Assembly: GCA_037951165.1 (NCBI GenBank)
Contig: JBBDHG010000470.1
Location: 1 to 64,000 of the forward strand
Source of the DNA: Lophius americanus
Taxonomy: Eukaryota > Chordata > Actinopteri > Lophiiformes > Lophiidae
Direction: 5' to 3'
DNA length: 64,000 nucleotides
Part shown: positions 10,744 through 23,975 of the stretch, piece after piece
How positions within the stretch are numbered: the stretch's first letter is position 1
Layout of the letters: each line of letters begins with the position of its first letter
Made by a program: the position numbers and the translations under genes
Notes under the pieces: model-generated
The model's input: the letters and a program-made list of their open reading frames with translations, nothing else
The model's database searches: none
What the model was told of the DNA's origin: nothing

Positions 10744-11909
10744 AAAAGGCAAAGCCACGCCCACAAATGCCGTTTTCGGCCATGACCTCATTAAAACGAG
10801 GTGAAACAACAAGAATTAGGTTCCAAAATCACAAAGAAACAGCATTTGGTCACATATTTATTGAAAACGGATGATATTCCAGATAAATTACCACCGCAAT
10901 TAAATTTTCTCGACGACACCATGAGTGAGGAACATAGTGCAAGGAGTGACTATGGTAAGTTTGGAGGTGATCCTCAGACTGATGCCTGCCTCCTGTAGTT
11001 GTGCGGTGTATGGAACACAGGAAGCTCGCCCCCTGGTGGCCAGGGGACATACCTACGATGGGACTTACCTCATCACGGCTGGCCAACCAGAGTCTCTAGC
11101 TCCCCCTGGTGGACCGGAGTAACCTAACGGTGTCAACAACCGGTCTACCTGGAGGAGTGGTAAGTATGGGATTTTATCTACATAGACAATGTAGGGTTAG
11201 ATTTGTATTAAACCGGTTTTAAAGCTCGTTATAACACAGGAATAACGGTTCATGCAGCAATTATAAATAAATAATAATAACTTGACATAGGTCATCACTG
11301 CTTTTCTCAGCAACAATATATACAGAAATAAAACAGGAATAACACAGGAATGAAAAAATAAATAATAATAAAACTATAGCACGGCGAATAATAGCTTCTT
11401 AGAATGAAGATAAAAACAATTGGTCATGGGATACACTCTGGGACCTGATCACCCCGGAGGGCCGCCTCAGGGGAGGGTGTCCTGTTGTGAATGGCCAAAA
11501 CACCCTGTGAACCTGAGGTACACAGCTGATGATGTATCCTGAAATTTAGGACATTTAAGCCACTGAATCCAAGCTGGATTGGGCGACTTAAAGCCAGATA
11601 AAAACTCAAATAGAAACTTTATAAAACAAACAATCCGATCCGTTAATAGGACAAAAAACTAGTATCAGGTTAATGACACTCGAAGAAGTATCACCCACCC
11701 ATTCTCCAAAATCTCTGAAAAAATATTTAAAAATATTTTAAAAAATAATAATCCTCACCTTCTTTTTTCTCTCTCTCTCCTTCCTGTCCTTCCCTCACTT
11801 CGGTGAAGGGAGTAGGGGTGGGCAGAGCGGCAGCCCGGTCCGGCGGGGGGAGATTTAAGCCCCTCCAGGCTTGCTCAGTTCCTAGCTCTGTCTTCCTCCA
11901 AAGTTCACT

Positions 11910-11965
<56 letters not shown>

Positions 11966-12091
11966 CTCTCTCTCTCTCTCTCTCTCTCACCCTTTACCCC
12001 CCAAAACATCCCCCCAGTAGAGACCTTTTCAAAAAGGTATTATAATCCAGGAAAAAATTAAAAATGACCAAGGTAAACAGAAAAACGTCTG
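10744..12091 (+). repeat. Unit F9 (full, type B / GG tract)
   Basis: CTCF-like pair at 11024-11042 and 11097-11115. The 3' half, including CT-tract length, equals F4 at an offset of 6,712 bp; one private change gives CATCCCCCCAG at the acceptor. Confidence 0.97.
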
Positions 12092-13257
12092 AAAAGGCAA
12101 AGCCACGCCCACAAATGCCGTTTTCGGCCATGACCTCATTAAAACGAGGTGAAACAACAAGAATTAGGTTCCAAAATCACAAAGAAACAGCATTTGGTCA
12201 CATATTTATTGAAAACGGATGATATTCCAGATAAATTACCACCGCAATTAAATTTTCTCGACGACACCATGAGTGAGGAACATAGTGCAAGGAGTGACTA
12301 TGGTAAGTTTGGAGGTGATCCTCAGACTGATGCCTGCCTCCTGTAGTTGTGCGGTGTATGGAACACAGGAAGCTCGCCCCCTGGTGGCCAGGGGACATAC
12401 CTACGATGGGACTTACCTCATCACGGCTGGCCAACCAGAGTCTCTAGCTCCCCCTGGTGGACCGGAGTAACCTAACGGTGTCAACAACCGGTCTACCTGG
12501 AGGAGTGGTAAGTATGGGATTTTATCTACATAGACAATGTAGGGTTAGATTTGTATTAAACCGGTTTTAAAGCTCGTTATAACACAGGAATAACGGTTCA
12601 TGCAGCAATTATAAATAAATAATAATAACTTGACATAGGTCATCACTGCTTTTCTCAGCAACAATATATACAGAAATAAAACAGGAATAACACAGGAATG
12701 AAAAAATAAATAATAATAAAACTATAGCACGGCGAATAATAGCTTCTTAGAATGAAGATAAAAACAATTGGTCATGGGATACACTCTGGGACCTGATCAC
12801 CCCGGAGGGCCGCCTCAGGGGAGGGTGTCCTGTTGTGAATGGCCAAAACACCCTGTGAACCTGTGGTACACAGCTGATGATGTATCCTGAAATTTAGGAC
12901 ATTTAAGCCACTGAATCCAACCTGGATTGGGCGACTTAAAGCCAGATAAAAACTCAAATAGAAACTTTATAAAACAAACAATCCGCGTTAATAGGACAAA
13001 AAACTAGTATCAGGTTAATGACACTCGAAGAAGTATCACCCACCCATTCTCCAAAATCTCTGAAAAAATATTTAAAAATATTTTAAAAAATAATAATCCT
13101 CATCTTCTTTTTTCTCTCTCTCTCCTTCCTGTCCTTCCCTCACTTCGGTGAAGGGAGTAGGGGTGGGCAGAGCGGCAGCCCGGTCCGGCGGGGGGAGATT
13201 TAAGCCCCTCCAGGCTTGCTCAGTTCCTAGCTCTGTCTTCCTCCAAAGTTCACTGTG

Positions 13258-13290
<33 letters not shown>

Positions 13291-13425
13291 GTCTCTCTCT
13301 CTCTCTCTCACCCTTTACCCCCCAAAACATCTGCCCAGTAGAGACCTTTTCAAAAAGGTATTATAATCCAGGAAAAAATTAAAAATGACAGAAAAACGTC
13401 AGAAAAAAAAACAGAAAAACGTCTG
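12092..13425 (+). repeat. Unit F10 (full, type B / TGTC tract)
   Basis: CTCF-like pair at 12372-12390 and 12445-12463. Shares with F11 a 3-bp loss (AATCCGCGTT for AATCCGACGCGTT) and a shorter CT tract. Confidence 0.97.
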
Positions 13426-14591
13426 AAAAGGCAAAGCCACGCCCACAAATGCCGTTTTCGGCCATGACCTCATTAAAACGAGGTGAAACAACAAGAATTA
13501 GGTTCCAAAATCACAAAGAAACAGCATTTGGTCACATATTTATTGAAAACGGATGATATTCCAGATAAATTACCACCGCAATTAAATTTTCTCGACGACA
13601 CCATGAGTGAGGAACATAGCGCAAGGAGTGACTATGGCAAGTTTGGAGGTGATCCTCAGACTGATGCCTGCCTCCTGTAGTTGTGCGGTGTATGGAACAC
13701 AGGAAGCTCGCCCCCTGGTGGCCAGGGGACATACCTACGATGGGACTTACCTCATCACGTCTGGCCAACCAGAGTCTCTAGCTCCCCCTGGTGGACCGGA
13801 GTAACCTAACGGTGTCAACAACCGGTCTACCTGGAGGAGTGGTAAGAATGGGATTTTATCTACATAGACAATGTAGGGTTAGATTTGGATTAAACCGGTT
13901 TTAAAGCTTGTTATAACACAGGAATAACGGTTCATGCAGCAATTATAAATAAATAATAATAACTTGACATAGGTCATCACTGCTTTTCTCAGCAACAATA
14001 TATACAGAAATAAAACAGGAATAACACAGGAATGAAAAAATAAATAATAATAAAACTATAGCACGGCGAATAATAGCTTCTTAGAATGAAGATAAAAACA
14101 ATTGGTCATGGGATACACTCTGGGACCTGATCACCCCGGAGGGCCGCCTCAGGGGAGGGTGTCCTGTTGTGAATGGCCAAAACACCCTGTGAACCTGTGG
14201 TACACAGCTGATGATGTATCCTGAAATTTAGGACATTTAAGCCACTGAATCCAACCTGGATTGGGCGACTTAAAGCCAGATAAAAACTCAAATAGAAACT
14301 TTATAAAACAAACAATCCGCGTTAATAGGACAAAAAACTAGTATCAGGTTAATGACACTCGAAGAAGTATCACCCACCCATTCTCCAAAATCTCTGAAAA
14401 AATATTTAAAAATATTTTAAAAAATAATAATCCTCATCTTCTTTTTTCTCTCTCTCTCCTTCCTGTCCTTCCCTCACTTCGGTGAAGGGAGTAGGGGTGG
14501 GCAGAGCGGCAGCCCGGTCCGGCGGGGGGAGATTTAAGCCCCTCCAGGCTTGCTCAGTTCCTAGCTCTGTCTTCCTCCAAAGTTCACTGTG

Positions 14592-14624
<33 letters not shown>

Positions 14625-14759
14625 GTCTCTCTCTCTCTCTCTCACCCTTTACCCCCCAAAACATCTGCCCAGTAGAGACCTTTTCAAAAAGGTATTATAA
14701 TCCAGGAAAAAATTAAAAATGACAGAAAAACGTCAGAAAAAAAAACAGAAAAACGTCTG
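13426..14759 (+). repeat. Unit F11 (full, type A / TGTC tract)
   Basis: CTCF-like pair at 13706-13724 and 13779-13797. GTAAGAAT donor variant and TTTGGATTAAACC are shared with F12. The 3' half duplicates that of F10 at an offset of 1,334 bp. Confidence 0.97.
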
Positions 14760-16060
14760 AAAAGGCAAAGCCACGCCCACAAATGCCGTTTTCGGCCATG
14801 ACCTCATTAAAACGAGGTGAAACAACAAGAATTAGGTTCCAAAATCACAAAGAAACAGCATTTGGTCACATATTTATTGAAAACGGATGATATTCCAGAT
14901 AAATTACCACCGCAATTAAATTTTCTCGACGACACCATGAGTGAGGAACATAGCGCAAGGAGTGACTATGGCAAGTTTGGAGGTGATCCTCAGACTGATG
15001 CCTGCCTCCTGTAGTTGTGCGGTGTATGGAACACAGGAAGCTCGCCCCCTGGTGGCCAGGGGACATACCTACGATGGGACTTACCTCATCACGTCTGGCC
15101 AACCAGAGTCTCTAGCTCCCCCTGGTGGACCGGAGTAACCTAACGGTGTCAACAACCGGTCTACCTGGAGGAGTGGTAAGAATGGGATTTTATCTACATA
15201 GACAATGTAGGGTTAGATTTGGATTAAACCGGTTTTAAAGCTTGTTATAACACAGGAATAACGGTTCATGCAGCAATTATAAATAAATAATAATAACTTG
15301 ACATAGGTCATCACTGCTTTTCTCAGCAACAATATATACAGAAAATAAAACAGGAATAACACAGGAATGAAAAAATAAATAATAATAAAACTATAGCACG
15401 GCGAATAATAGCTTCTTAGAATGAAGATAAAAACAATTGGTCATGGGATACACTCTGGGACCTGATCACCCCGGAGGGCCGCCTCAGGGGAGGGTGTCCT
15501 GTTGGGAATGGCCAAAACACCCTGTGAACCTGAGGTACACAGCTGATGATGTATCCTGAAATTTAGGACATTTAAGCCACTGAATCCAACCTGGATTGGG
15601 CGACTTAAAGCCAGATAAAAACTCAAATAGAAACTTTATAAAACACGTTAATAGGACAAAAAACTAGTATCAGGTTAATGACACTCGAAGAAGTATCACC
15701 CACCCATTCTCCAAAATCTCTGAAAAGATATTTAAAAATATTTTAAAAAATAATAATCCTCACCTTCTTTTTTCTCTCTCTCTCCTTCCTGTCCTTCCCT
15801 CACTTCGGTGAAAGGAGTAGGGGTGGGCAGAGTGGCAGCCCGGTCCGGCGGGGGGAGATTTAAGCCCCTCCAAGCTTGCTCAGTTCCTAGCTCTGTCTTC
15901 CTCCAAAGTTCACTGTGTCTCTCTCTCTCTCTTTCTCTCTGTCTCTCTCTCTCTCTCACCCTTTACCCCCCAAAACATCCGCCCAGTAGAGACCTTTTCA
16001 AAAAGGTATTATAATCCAGGAAAAAATTAAAAATGACCAAGGTAAACAGAAAAACGTCAG
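14760..16060 (+). repeat. Unit F12 (full, type A, short)
   Basis: CTCF-like pair at 15040-15058 and 15113-15131. Shortened to 1,301 bp by loss of the AAACAATCCGACG segment (AAAACACGTTAATAGG remains, as in F14 and, with a T, F41) and a short CT tract. Private GTTGGGAATGG near 15505. Confidence 0.97.
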
Positions 16061-17226
16061 AAAAGGCAAAGCCACGCCCACAAATGCCGTTTTCGGCCAT
16101 GACCTCATTAAAACGAGGTGAAACAACAAGAATTAGGTTCCAAAATCACAAAGAAACAGCATTTGGTCACATATTTATTGAAAACGGATGATATTCCAGA
16201 TAAAATACCACCGCAATAAAATTTTCTCGACGACACCATGAGTGAGGAACATAGTGCAAGGAGTGTCTATCGCAAGTTTGGAGGTGATTCTCAGACTGAT
16301 GGCTGCCTCCTGTAGTTGTGCGGTGTATGGAACACAGGAAGCTCGCCCCCTGGTGGCCAGGGGACATACCTACGATTGGACTTACCTCATCACGGCTGGC
16401 CAACCAGAGTATCTAGCTCCCCCTGGTGGACCGGAGTAACCTAACGGTGTCAACAACCGGTCTACCTGGAGGAGTGGTAAGTATGGGATTTTATCTACAT
16501 AGACAATGTAGGGTTAGAGTTGTATTAAACCGGTTTTAAAGCTCGTTATAACACAGGAATAACGGTTCATGCAGCAATTATAAATAAATAATAATAACTT
16601 GACATAGGTCACCACTGCTTTTCTCAGCAACAATATATACAGAAATAAAACAGGAATAACACAGGAATGAAAAAATAAATAATAATAAAACTATAGCACG
16701 GCGAATAATAGCTTCTTAGAATGAAGATAAAAACAATTGGTCATGGGATACACTCTGGGACCTGATCACCCCGGAGGGCCGCCTCAGGGGAGGGTGTCCT
16801 GTTGTGAATGGCCAAAACACCCTGTGAACCTGAGGTACACAGCTGATGATGTATCCTGAAATTTAGGACATTTAAGCCACTGAATCCAACCTGGATTGGG
16901 CGACTTAAAGCCAGATAAAAACTCAAATAGAAACTTTATAAAACAAACAATCCGACGCGTTAATAGGACAAAAAACTAGTATCAGGTTAATGACACTCGA
17001 AGAAGTATCACCCACCCATTCTCCAAAATCTCTGAAAAAATATTTAAAAATATTTTAAAAAATAATAATCCTCATCTTCTTTTTTCTCTCTCTCTCCTTC
17101 CTGTCCTTCCCTCACTTCGGTGAAAGGAGTAGGGGTGGGCAGAGTGGCAGCCCGGTCCGGCGGGGGGAGATTTAAGCCCCTCCAAGCTTGCTCAGTTCCT
17201 AGCTCTGTCTTCCTCCAAAGTTCACT

Positions 17227-17265
<39 letters not shown>

Positions 17266-17391
17266 CTCTCTGTCTCTCTCTCTCTCTCACCCTTTACCCC
17301 CCAAAACATCCGCCCAGTAGAGACCTTTTCAAAAAGGTATTATAATCCAGGAAAAAATTAAAAATGACCAAGGTAAACAGAAAAACGTCTG
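16061..17391 (+). repeat. Unit F13 (full, type D)
   Basis: CTCF-like pair at 16341-16359 and 16414-16432. First type D unit: GTCTATCGCAAG, GCAATAAAATT (a stop in the GTG-started frame), GATGGCTGCC and TACGATTGG. The CT tract carries a private CATTTC. Confidence 0.97.
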
Positions 17392-18545
17392 AAAAGGCAA
17401 AGCCACGCCCACAAATGCCGTTTTCGGCCATGACCTCATTAAAACGAGGTGAAACAACAAGAATTAGGTTCCAAAATCACAAAGAAACAGCATTTGGTCA
17501 CATATTTATTGAAAACGGATGATATTCCAGATAAAATACCACCGCAATAAAATTTTCTCGACGACACCATGAGTGAGGAACATAGTGCAAGGAGTGTCTG
17601 TCGCAAGTTTGGAGGTGATTCTCAGACTGATGGCTGCCTCCTGTAGTTGTGCGGTGTATGGAACACAGGAAGCTCGCCCCCTGGTGGCCAGGGGACATAC
17701 CTACGATTGGACTTACCTCATCACGGCTGGCCAACCAGAGTCTCTAGCTCCCCCTGGTGGACCGGAGTAACCTAACGGTGTCAACAACCGGTCTACCTGG
17801 AGGAGTGGTAAGTATGGGATTTTATCTACATAGACAATGTAGGGTTAGAGTTGTATTAAACCGGTTTTAAAGCTCGTTATAACACAGGAATAACGGTTCA
17901 TGCAGCAATTATAAATAAATAATAATAACTTGACATAGGTCATCACTGCTTTTCTCAGCAAAAATATATACAGAAATAAAACAGGAATAACACAGGAATG
18001 AAAAAATAAATAATAATAAAACTATAGCACGGCGAATAATAGCTTCTTAGAATGAAGATAAAAACAATTGGTCATGGGATACACTCTGGGACCTGATCAC
18101 CCCGGAGGGCCGCCTCAGGGGAGGGTGTCCTGTTGTGAATGGCCAAAACACCCTGTGAACCTGAGGTACACAGCTGATGATGTATCCTGAAATTTAGGAC
18201 ATTTAAGCCACTGAATCCAACCTGGATTGGGCGACTTAAAGCCAGATAAAAACTCAAATAGAAACTTTATAAAACACGTTAATAGGACAAAAAACTAGTA
18301 TCAGGTTAATGACACTCGAAGAAGTATCACCCACCCATTCTCCAAAATCTCTGAAAAGATGTTTAAAAATATTTTAAAAAATAATAATCCTCACCTTCTT
18401 TTTTCTCTCTCTCTCCTTCCTGTCCTTCCCTCACTTCGGTGAAAGGAGTAGGGGTGGGCAGAGTGGCAGCCCGGTCCGGCGGGGGGAGATTTAAGCCCCT
18501 CCAAGCTTGCTCAGTTCCTAGCTCTGTCTTCCTCCAAAGTTCACT

Positions 18546-18595
<50 letters not shown>

Positions 18596-18713
18596 GTCTC
18601 TCTCTCTCTCACCCTTTACCCCCCAAAACATCCGCCCAGTAGAGACCTTTTCAAAAAGGTATTATAATCCAGGAAAAAATTAAAAATGACCAAGGTAAAC
18701 AGAAAAACGTCTG
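17392..18713 (+). repeat. Unit F14 (full, type D)
   Basis: CTCF-like pair at 17672-17690 and 17745-17763. 5' half like F13 (GTCTGTCGCAAG); 3' half like F12 (AAAACACGTTAAT), with private AGATGTTTAAAA. Confidence 0.97.
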
Positions 18714-19862
18714 AAAAGGCAAAGCCACGCCCACAAATGCCGTTTTCGGCCATGACCTCATTAAAACGAGGTGAAACAACAAGAATTAGGTTCCAAAATC
18801 ACAAAGAAACAGCATTTGGTCACATATTTATTGAAAACGGATGATATTCCAGATAAAATACCACCGCAATAAAATTTTCTCAACGACACCATGAGTGAGG
18901 AACATAGTGCAAGGAGTGTCTATCGCAAGTTTGGAGGTGATTCTCAGACTGATGCCTGCCTCCTGTAGTTGTGCGGTGTATGGAACACAGGAAGCTCGCC
19001 CCCTGGTGGCCAGGGGACATACCTACGATTGGACTTACCTCATCACGGCTGGCCAACCAGAGTCTCTAGCTCCCCCTGGTGGACCGGAGTAACCTAACGG
19101 TGTCAACAACCGGTCTACCTGGAGGAGTGGTAAGTATGGGATTTTATCTACATAGACAATGTAGGGTTAGAGTTGTATTAAACCGGTTTTAAAGCTCGTT
19201 ATAACACAGGAATAACGGTTCATGCAGCAATTATAAATAAATAATAATAACTTGACATAGGTCATCACTGCTTTTCTCAGCAACAATATATACAGAAAAT
19301 AAAACAGGAATAACACAGGAATGAAAAAATAAATAATAATAAAACTATAGCACGGCGAATAATAGCTTCTTAGAATGAAGATAAAAAACAATTAGTCACG
19401 GGATACACTCTGGGACCTGATCACCCCGGAGGGCCCCCTCAGAGGGTGTCCTGTTGTGAATGGCCGAAACACCCTGTGAACCTGAGGTACACAGCTGATG
19501 ATGTATCCTGAAATTTAGGACATTTAAGCCACTGAATCCAACCTGGATTGGCGACTTAAAGCCAGATAAAAACTCAAATAGAAACTTTATAAAACAAACA
19601 ATCCGACGCGTTAATAGGACAAAAAACTAGTATCAGGTTAATGACACTCGAAGAAGTATCCCATTCTCCAAAATCTCTGAAAAAATATTTAAAAATATTT
19701 AAAAAAATTATAATCCTCACCTTCTTTTTTCTCTCTCTCTCCTTCCTGTCCTTCCCTCACTTCGGTGAAGGGAGTAGGGGTGGGCAGAGCGGCAGCCCGG
19801 TCCGGCGGGGGGAGATTTAAGCCCCTCCAGGCTTGCTCAGTTCCTAGCTCTGTTTTCCTCCA

Positions 19863-19902
<40 letters not shown>

Positions 19903-20019
19903 CTCTCTCTCTCTCTCACCCTTTACCCCCAAATCATCCGCCCAGTAGAGACCTTTTCAAAAAGGTATTATAATCCAGGAAAAAATTAAAAATGACTAAG
20001 GTAAACAGAAAAACGTCTG
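18714..20019 (+). repeat. Unit F15 (full, type D, subfamily boundary)
   Basis: CTCF-like pair at 18994-19012 and 19067-19085. The last GTCATGGG marker is in F14; from here the array reads GTCACGGG. The 3' half has small losses: GGGCCCCCTCAGAGGG, GGATTGGCGAC, AGTATCCCATTC and no TCACTGTG before the CT tract. Confidence 0.97.
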
Positions 20020-21187
20020 AAAAGGCAAAGCCACGACCACAAATGCCGTTTTCGGCAATGACATCATTAAAACGAGGTGAAACAACAAGAATTAGGTTCC
20101 AAAATCACAAAGAAACAGCATTTGGTCACATATTTATTGAAAACGAATGATATTCCAGATAAAATACCACCGCAATTAAATTTTCTCGACGACACCATGA
20201 GTGAGGAACATAGTGCAAGGAGTGTCTATCGCAAGTTTGGAGGTGATCCTCAGACTGATGCCTGCCTCCTGTAGTTGTGCGGTGTATGGAACACAGGAAG
20301 CTCGCCCCCTGGTGGCCAGGGGACATACCTACGATGGGACTTACCTCATCACGGCTGGCCAACCAGAGTCTCTAGCTCCCCCTGGTGGACCGGAGTAACC
20401 TAACGGTGTCAACAACCGGTCTACCTGGAGGAGTGGTAAGTATGGGATTTTATCTACATAGACAATGTAGGGTTAGATTTGTATTAAACCGGTTGTAAAG
20501 CTCGTTATAACACAGGAATAACGGTTCATGCAGCAATTATAAATAAATAATAATAACTTGACATAGGTCATCACTGCTTTTCTCAGCAACAATATATACA
20601 GAAAATAAAACAGGAATAACACAGGAATGAAAAAATAAATAATAATAAAACTATAGCACGGCGAATAATAGCTTCTTAGAATGAAGATAAAAAACAATTG
20701 GTCACGGGATACACTCTGGGACCTGATCACCCCGGAGGGCCGCCTCAGGGGAGGGTGTCCTGTTGTGAATGGCCGAAACACCCTGTGAACCTGAGGTACA
20801 CAGCTGATGGTGTATCCTGAAATTTAGGACATTTAAGCCACTGAATCCAACCTGGATTGGGCGACTTAAAGCCAGATAAAAACTCAAATAGAAACTTTAT
20901 AAAACAAACAATCCAACGCGTTAATAGGAAAAAAAACTAGTATCAGGTTAATGACACTCGAAGAAGTATCACCCACCCATTCTCCAAAATCTCTGAAAAA
21001 ATATTTAAAAATATTTTAAAAAATAATAATCCTCACCTTCTTTTTTCTCTCTCTCTCCTTCCTGTCCTTCCCTCACTTCGGTGAAGGGAGTAGGGGTGGG
21101 CAGAGCGGCAGCCCGGTCCGGCGGGGGGAGATTTAAGCCCCTCGAGGCTTGCTCAGTTCCTAGCTCTGTCTTCCTCCAAAGTTCACT

Positions 21188-21235
<48 letters not shown>

Positions 21236-21353
21236 GTCTCTCTCTCTCTCACCCTTTACCCCCCAAAACATCCGCCCAGTAGAGACCTTTTCAAAAAGGT
21301 ATTATAATCCAGGAAAAAATTAAAAATGACCAAGGTAAACAGAAAAACGTCTG
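20020..21353 (+). repeat. Unit F16 (full, type D 5' half)
   Basis: CTCF-like pair at 20300-20318 and 20373-20391. Private GCCACGACCAC, GCAATGACATCATT and CCGGTTGTAAAG. CT tract of TTTC...TGTC class. First unit with the uninterrupted 102-codon minus-strand frame, produced by one extra A in an A run. Confidence 0.97.
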
Positions 21354-22660
21354 AAAAGGCGAAGCCACGCCCACAAATGCCGTTTTCGGCCATGACCTCA
21401 TTAAAACGAGGTGAAACAACAAGAATTGGGTTCCAAAATCACAAAGAAACAGCATTTGGTCACATATTTATTGAAAACGGATGATATTCCAGATAAATTA
21501 CCACCGCAATTAAATTTTCTCGACGACACCATGAGTGAGGAACATAGTGCAAGGAGTGACTATGGCAAGTTTGGAGGTGATCCTCAGACTGATGCCTGCC
21601 TCCTGTAGTTGTGCGGTGTATGGAACACAGGAAGCTCGCCGCCTGTTGGCCAGGGGACATACCTACAATGGGATTTGCCTCATCACGGCTGGCCAACCAG
21701 AGTCGCTAGCTCCCCCTGGTGGACCGGAGTAACCTAACGGTGTCAACAACCGGTCTACCTGGAGGAGTGGTAAGTATGGGTTTTTATCTACATAGACAAT
21801 GTAGGGTTAGATTTGTATTAAACCGGTTTTAAAGCTCGTTATAACACAGGAATAACGGTTCATGCAGCAATTATAAATAAATAATAATAACTTGACATAG
21901 GTCATCACTGCTTTTCTCAGCAACAATATATACAGAAAATAAAACAGGAATAACACAGGAATGAAAAAATAAATAATAATAAAACTATAGCACGGCGAAT
22001 AATAGCTTCTTAGAATGAAGATAAAAAACAATTGGTCACGGGATACACTCTGGGACCTGATCACCCCGGAGGGCCGCCTCAGGGGAGGGTGTCCTGTTGT
22101 GAATGGCCGAAACACCCTGTGAACCTGAGGTACACAGCTGATGATGTATCCTGAAATTTAGGACATTTAAGCCACTGAATCCAACCTGGATTGGGCGACT
22201 TAAAGCCAGATAAAAACTCAAATAGAAACTTTATAAAACAAACAATCCGACGCGTTAATAGGACAAAAAACTAGTATCAGGTTAATGACACTCGAAGAAG
22301 TATCACCCACCCATTCTCCAAAATCTCTGAAAAAATATTTAAAAATATTTTTAAAAATAATAATCCTCACCTTCTTTTTTCTCTCTCTCTCCTTCCTGTC
22401 CTTCCCTCACTTCGGTGAAGGGAGTAGGGGTGGGCAGAGCGGCAGCCCGGTCCGGCGGGGGGAGATTTAAGCCCCTCCAGGCTTGCTCAGTTCCTAGCTC
22501 TGTTTTCTTCCAAAATCACTGTGTCTCTCTCTCTCTCTCTGGCTCTCTCTCTCTCTCACCCTTTACCCCCCAAAACATCCGCCCAGTAGAGACCTTTTCA
22601 AAAAGGTATTATAATCCAGGAAAAAAATAAAAATGACCAAGGTAAACAGAAAAACGTCTG
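21354..22660 (+). repeat. Unit F17 (full, motif 1 damaged)
   Basis: Motif 1 (21634-21652) carries two core substitutions (GCCGCCTGTTGGCC); motif 2 (21707-21725) is intact. From here GGCGAAGCC replaces GGCAAAGCC. CT tract short, GG class, with CTTCCAAAATCAC before it. Confidence 0.97.
21634..21652 (-). promoter_or_regulatory. Degenerate CTCF-like motif 1 in F17
   Basis: Minus strand TGGCCAACAGGCGGCGAGC: the CCACCAGGGGG core has changed to CCAACAGGCGG. Two core hits should weaken binding strongly. The partner motif 73 bp away is unchanged, so F17 is a natural half-pair. Confidence 0.7.
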
Positions 22661-23975
22661 AAAAGGCGAAGCCACGCCCACAAATGCCGTTTTCGGCCAT
22701 GACCTCATTAAAACGAGGTGAAACAACAAGAATTGGGTTCCAAAATCACAAAGAAACAGCATTTGGTCACATATTTATTGAAAACGGATGATATTCCAGA
22801 TAAATTACCACCGCAATTAAATTTTCTCGACGACACCATGAGTGAGGAACATAGTGCAAGGAGTGACTATGGCAAGTTTGGAGGTGATCCTCAGACTGAT
22901 GCCTGCCTCCTGTAGTTGTGCGGTGTATGGAACACAGGAAGCTCGCCCCCTGGTGGCCAGGGGACATACCTACGATGGGACTTACCTCATCACGGCTGGC
23001 CAACCAGAGTCTCTAGCTCCCCCTGGTGGACCGGAGTAACCTAACGGTGTCAACAACCGGTCTACCTGGAGGAGTGGTAAGTATGGGATTTTATCTACAT
23101 AGACAATGTAGGGTTAGATTTGTATTAAACCGGTTTTAAAGCTCGTTATAACACAGGAATAACGGTTCATGCAGCAATTATAAATAAATAATAATAACTT
23201 GACATAGGTCATCACTGCTTTTCTCAGCAACAATATATACAGAAAATAAAACAGGAATAACACATGAATGAAAAAATAAATAATAATAAAACTATAGCAC
23301 GGCGAATAATAGCTTCTTAGAATGAAGATAAAAAACAATTGGTCACGGGATACACTCTGGGACCTGATCACCCCGGAGGGCCGCCTCAGGGGAGGGTGTC
23401 CTGTTGTGAATGGCCGAAACACCCTGTGAACCTGAGGTACACAGCTGATGATGTATCCTGAAATTTAGGACATTTAAGCCACTGAATCCAACCTGGATTG
23501 GGCGACTTAAAGCCAGATAAAAACTCAAATAGAAACTTTATAAAACAAACAATCCGACGCGTTAATAGGACAAAAAACTAGTATCAGGTTAATGACACTC
23601 GAAGAAGTATCACCCACCCATTCTCCAAAATCTCTGAAAAAATATTTTAAAATATTTTAAAAAATAATAATCCTCACCTTCTTTTTTCTCTCTCTCTCCT
23701 TCCTGTCCTTCCCTCACTTCGGTGAAAGGAGTAGGGGTGGGCAGAGCGGCAGCCCGGTCCGGCGAGGGGAGATTTAAGCCCCTCCAAGCTTGCTCAGTTC
23801 CTAGCTCTGTTTTCCTCCAAAGTCACTGTGTCTCTCTCTCTCTCTCTCTCTCTCTGGCTCTCTCTCTCTCTCACCCTTTACCCCCCAAAACATCCGCCCA
23901 GTAGAGACCTTTTCAAAAAGGTATTATAATCCAGGAAAAAATTAAAAATGACCAAGGTAAACGGAAAAACGTCTG
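22661..23975 (+). repeat. Unit F18 (full)
   Basis: CTCF-like pair at 22941-22959 and 23014-23032. A close-to-consensus unit of the second family. AACACATGAATG is shared with F20. GG-class CT tract. Confidence 0.97.

Larger units (their letters stand above)
4440..13425 (+). repeat. Five-unit long-range duplication (6,712 bp offset)
   Basis: The second half of F4 plus F5 (about 4,440-6,722) matches the second half of F9 plus F10 (about 11,152-13,425), including equal CT-tract length in F4 and F9. In addition the order of tract classes F1-F3 (GG, GG, TGTC) returns as F8-F10 at about 9.41 kb. Confidence 0.75.

Noticed and set aside
20473..20781. Minus-strand 102-codon (sometimes 123-codon) hydrophobic frame resembling a membrane protein
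   Set aside because: It is the complement of the A/T-rich segment, so T-rich codons give Phe/Leu/Ile/Tyr by composition. A one-base change in an A run destroys it in F1-F14, and its end shifts with unrelated indels.
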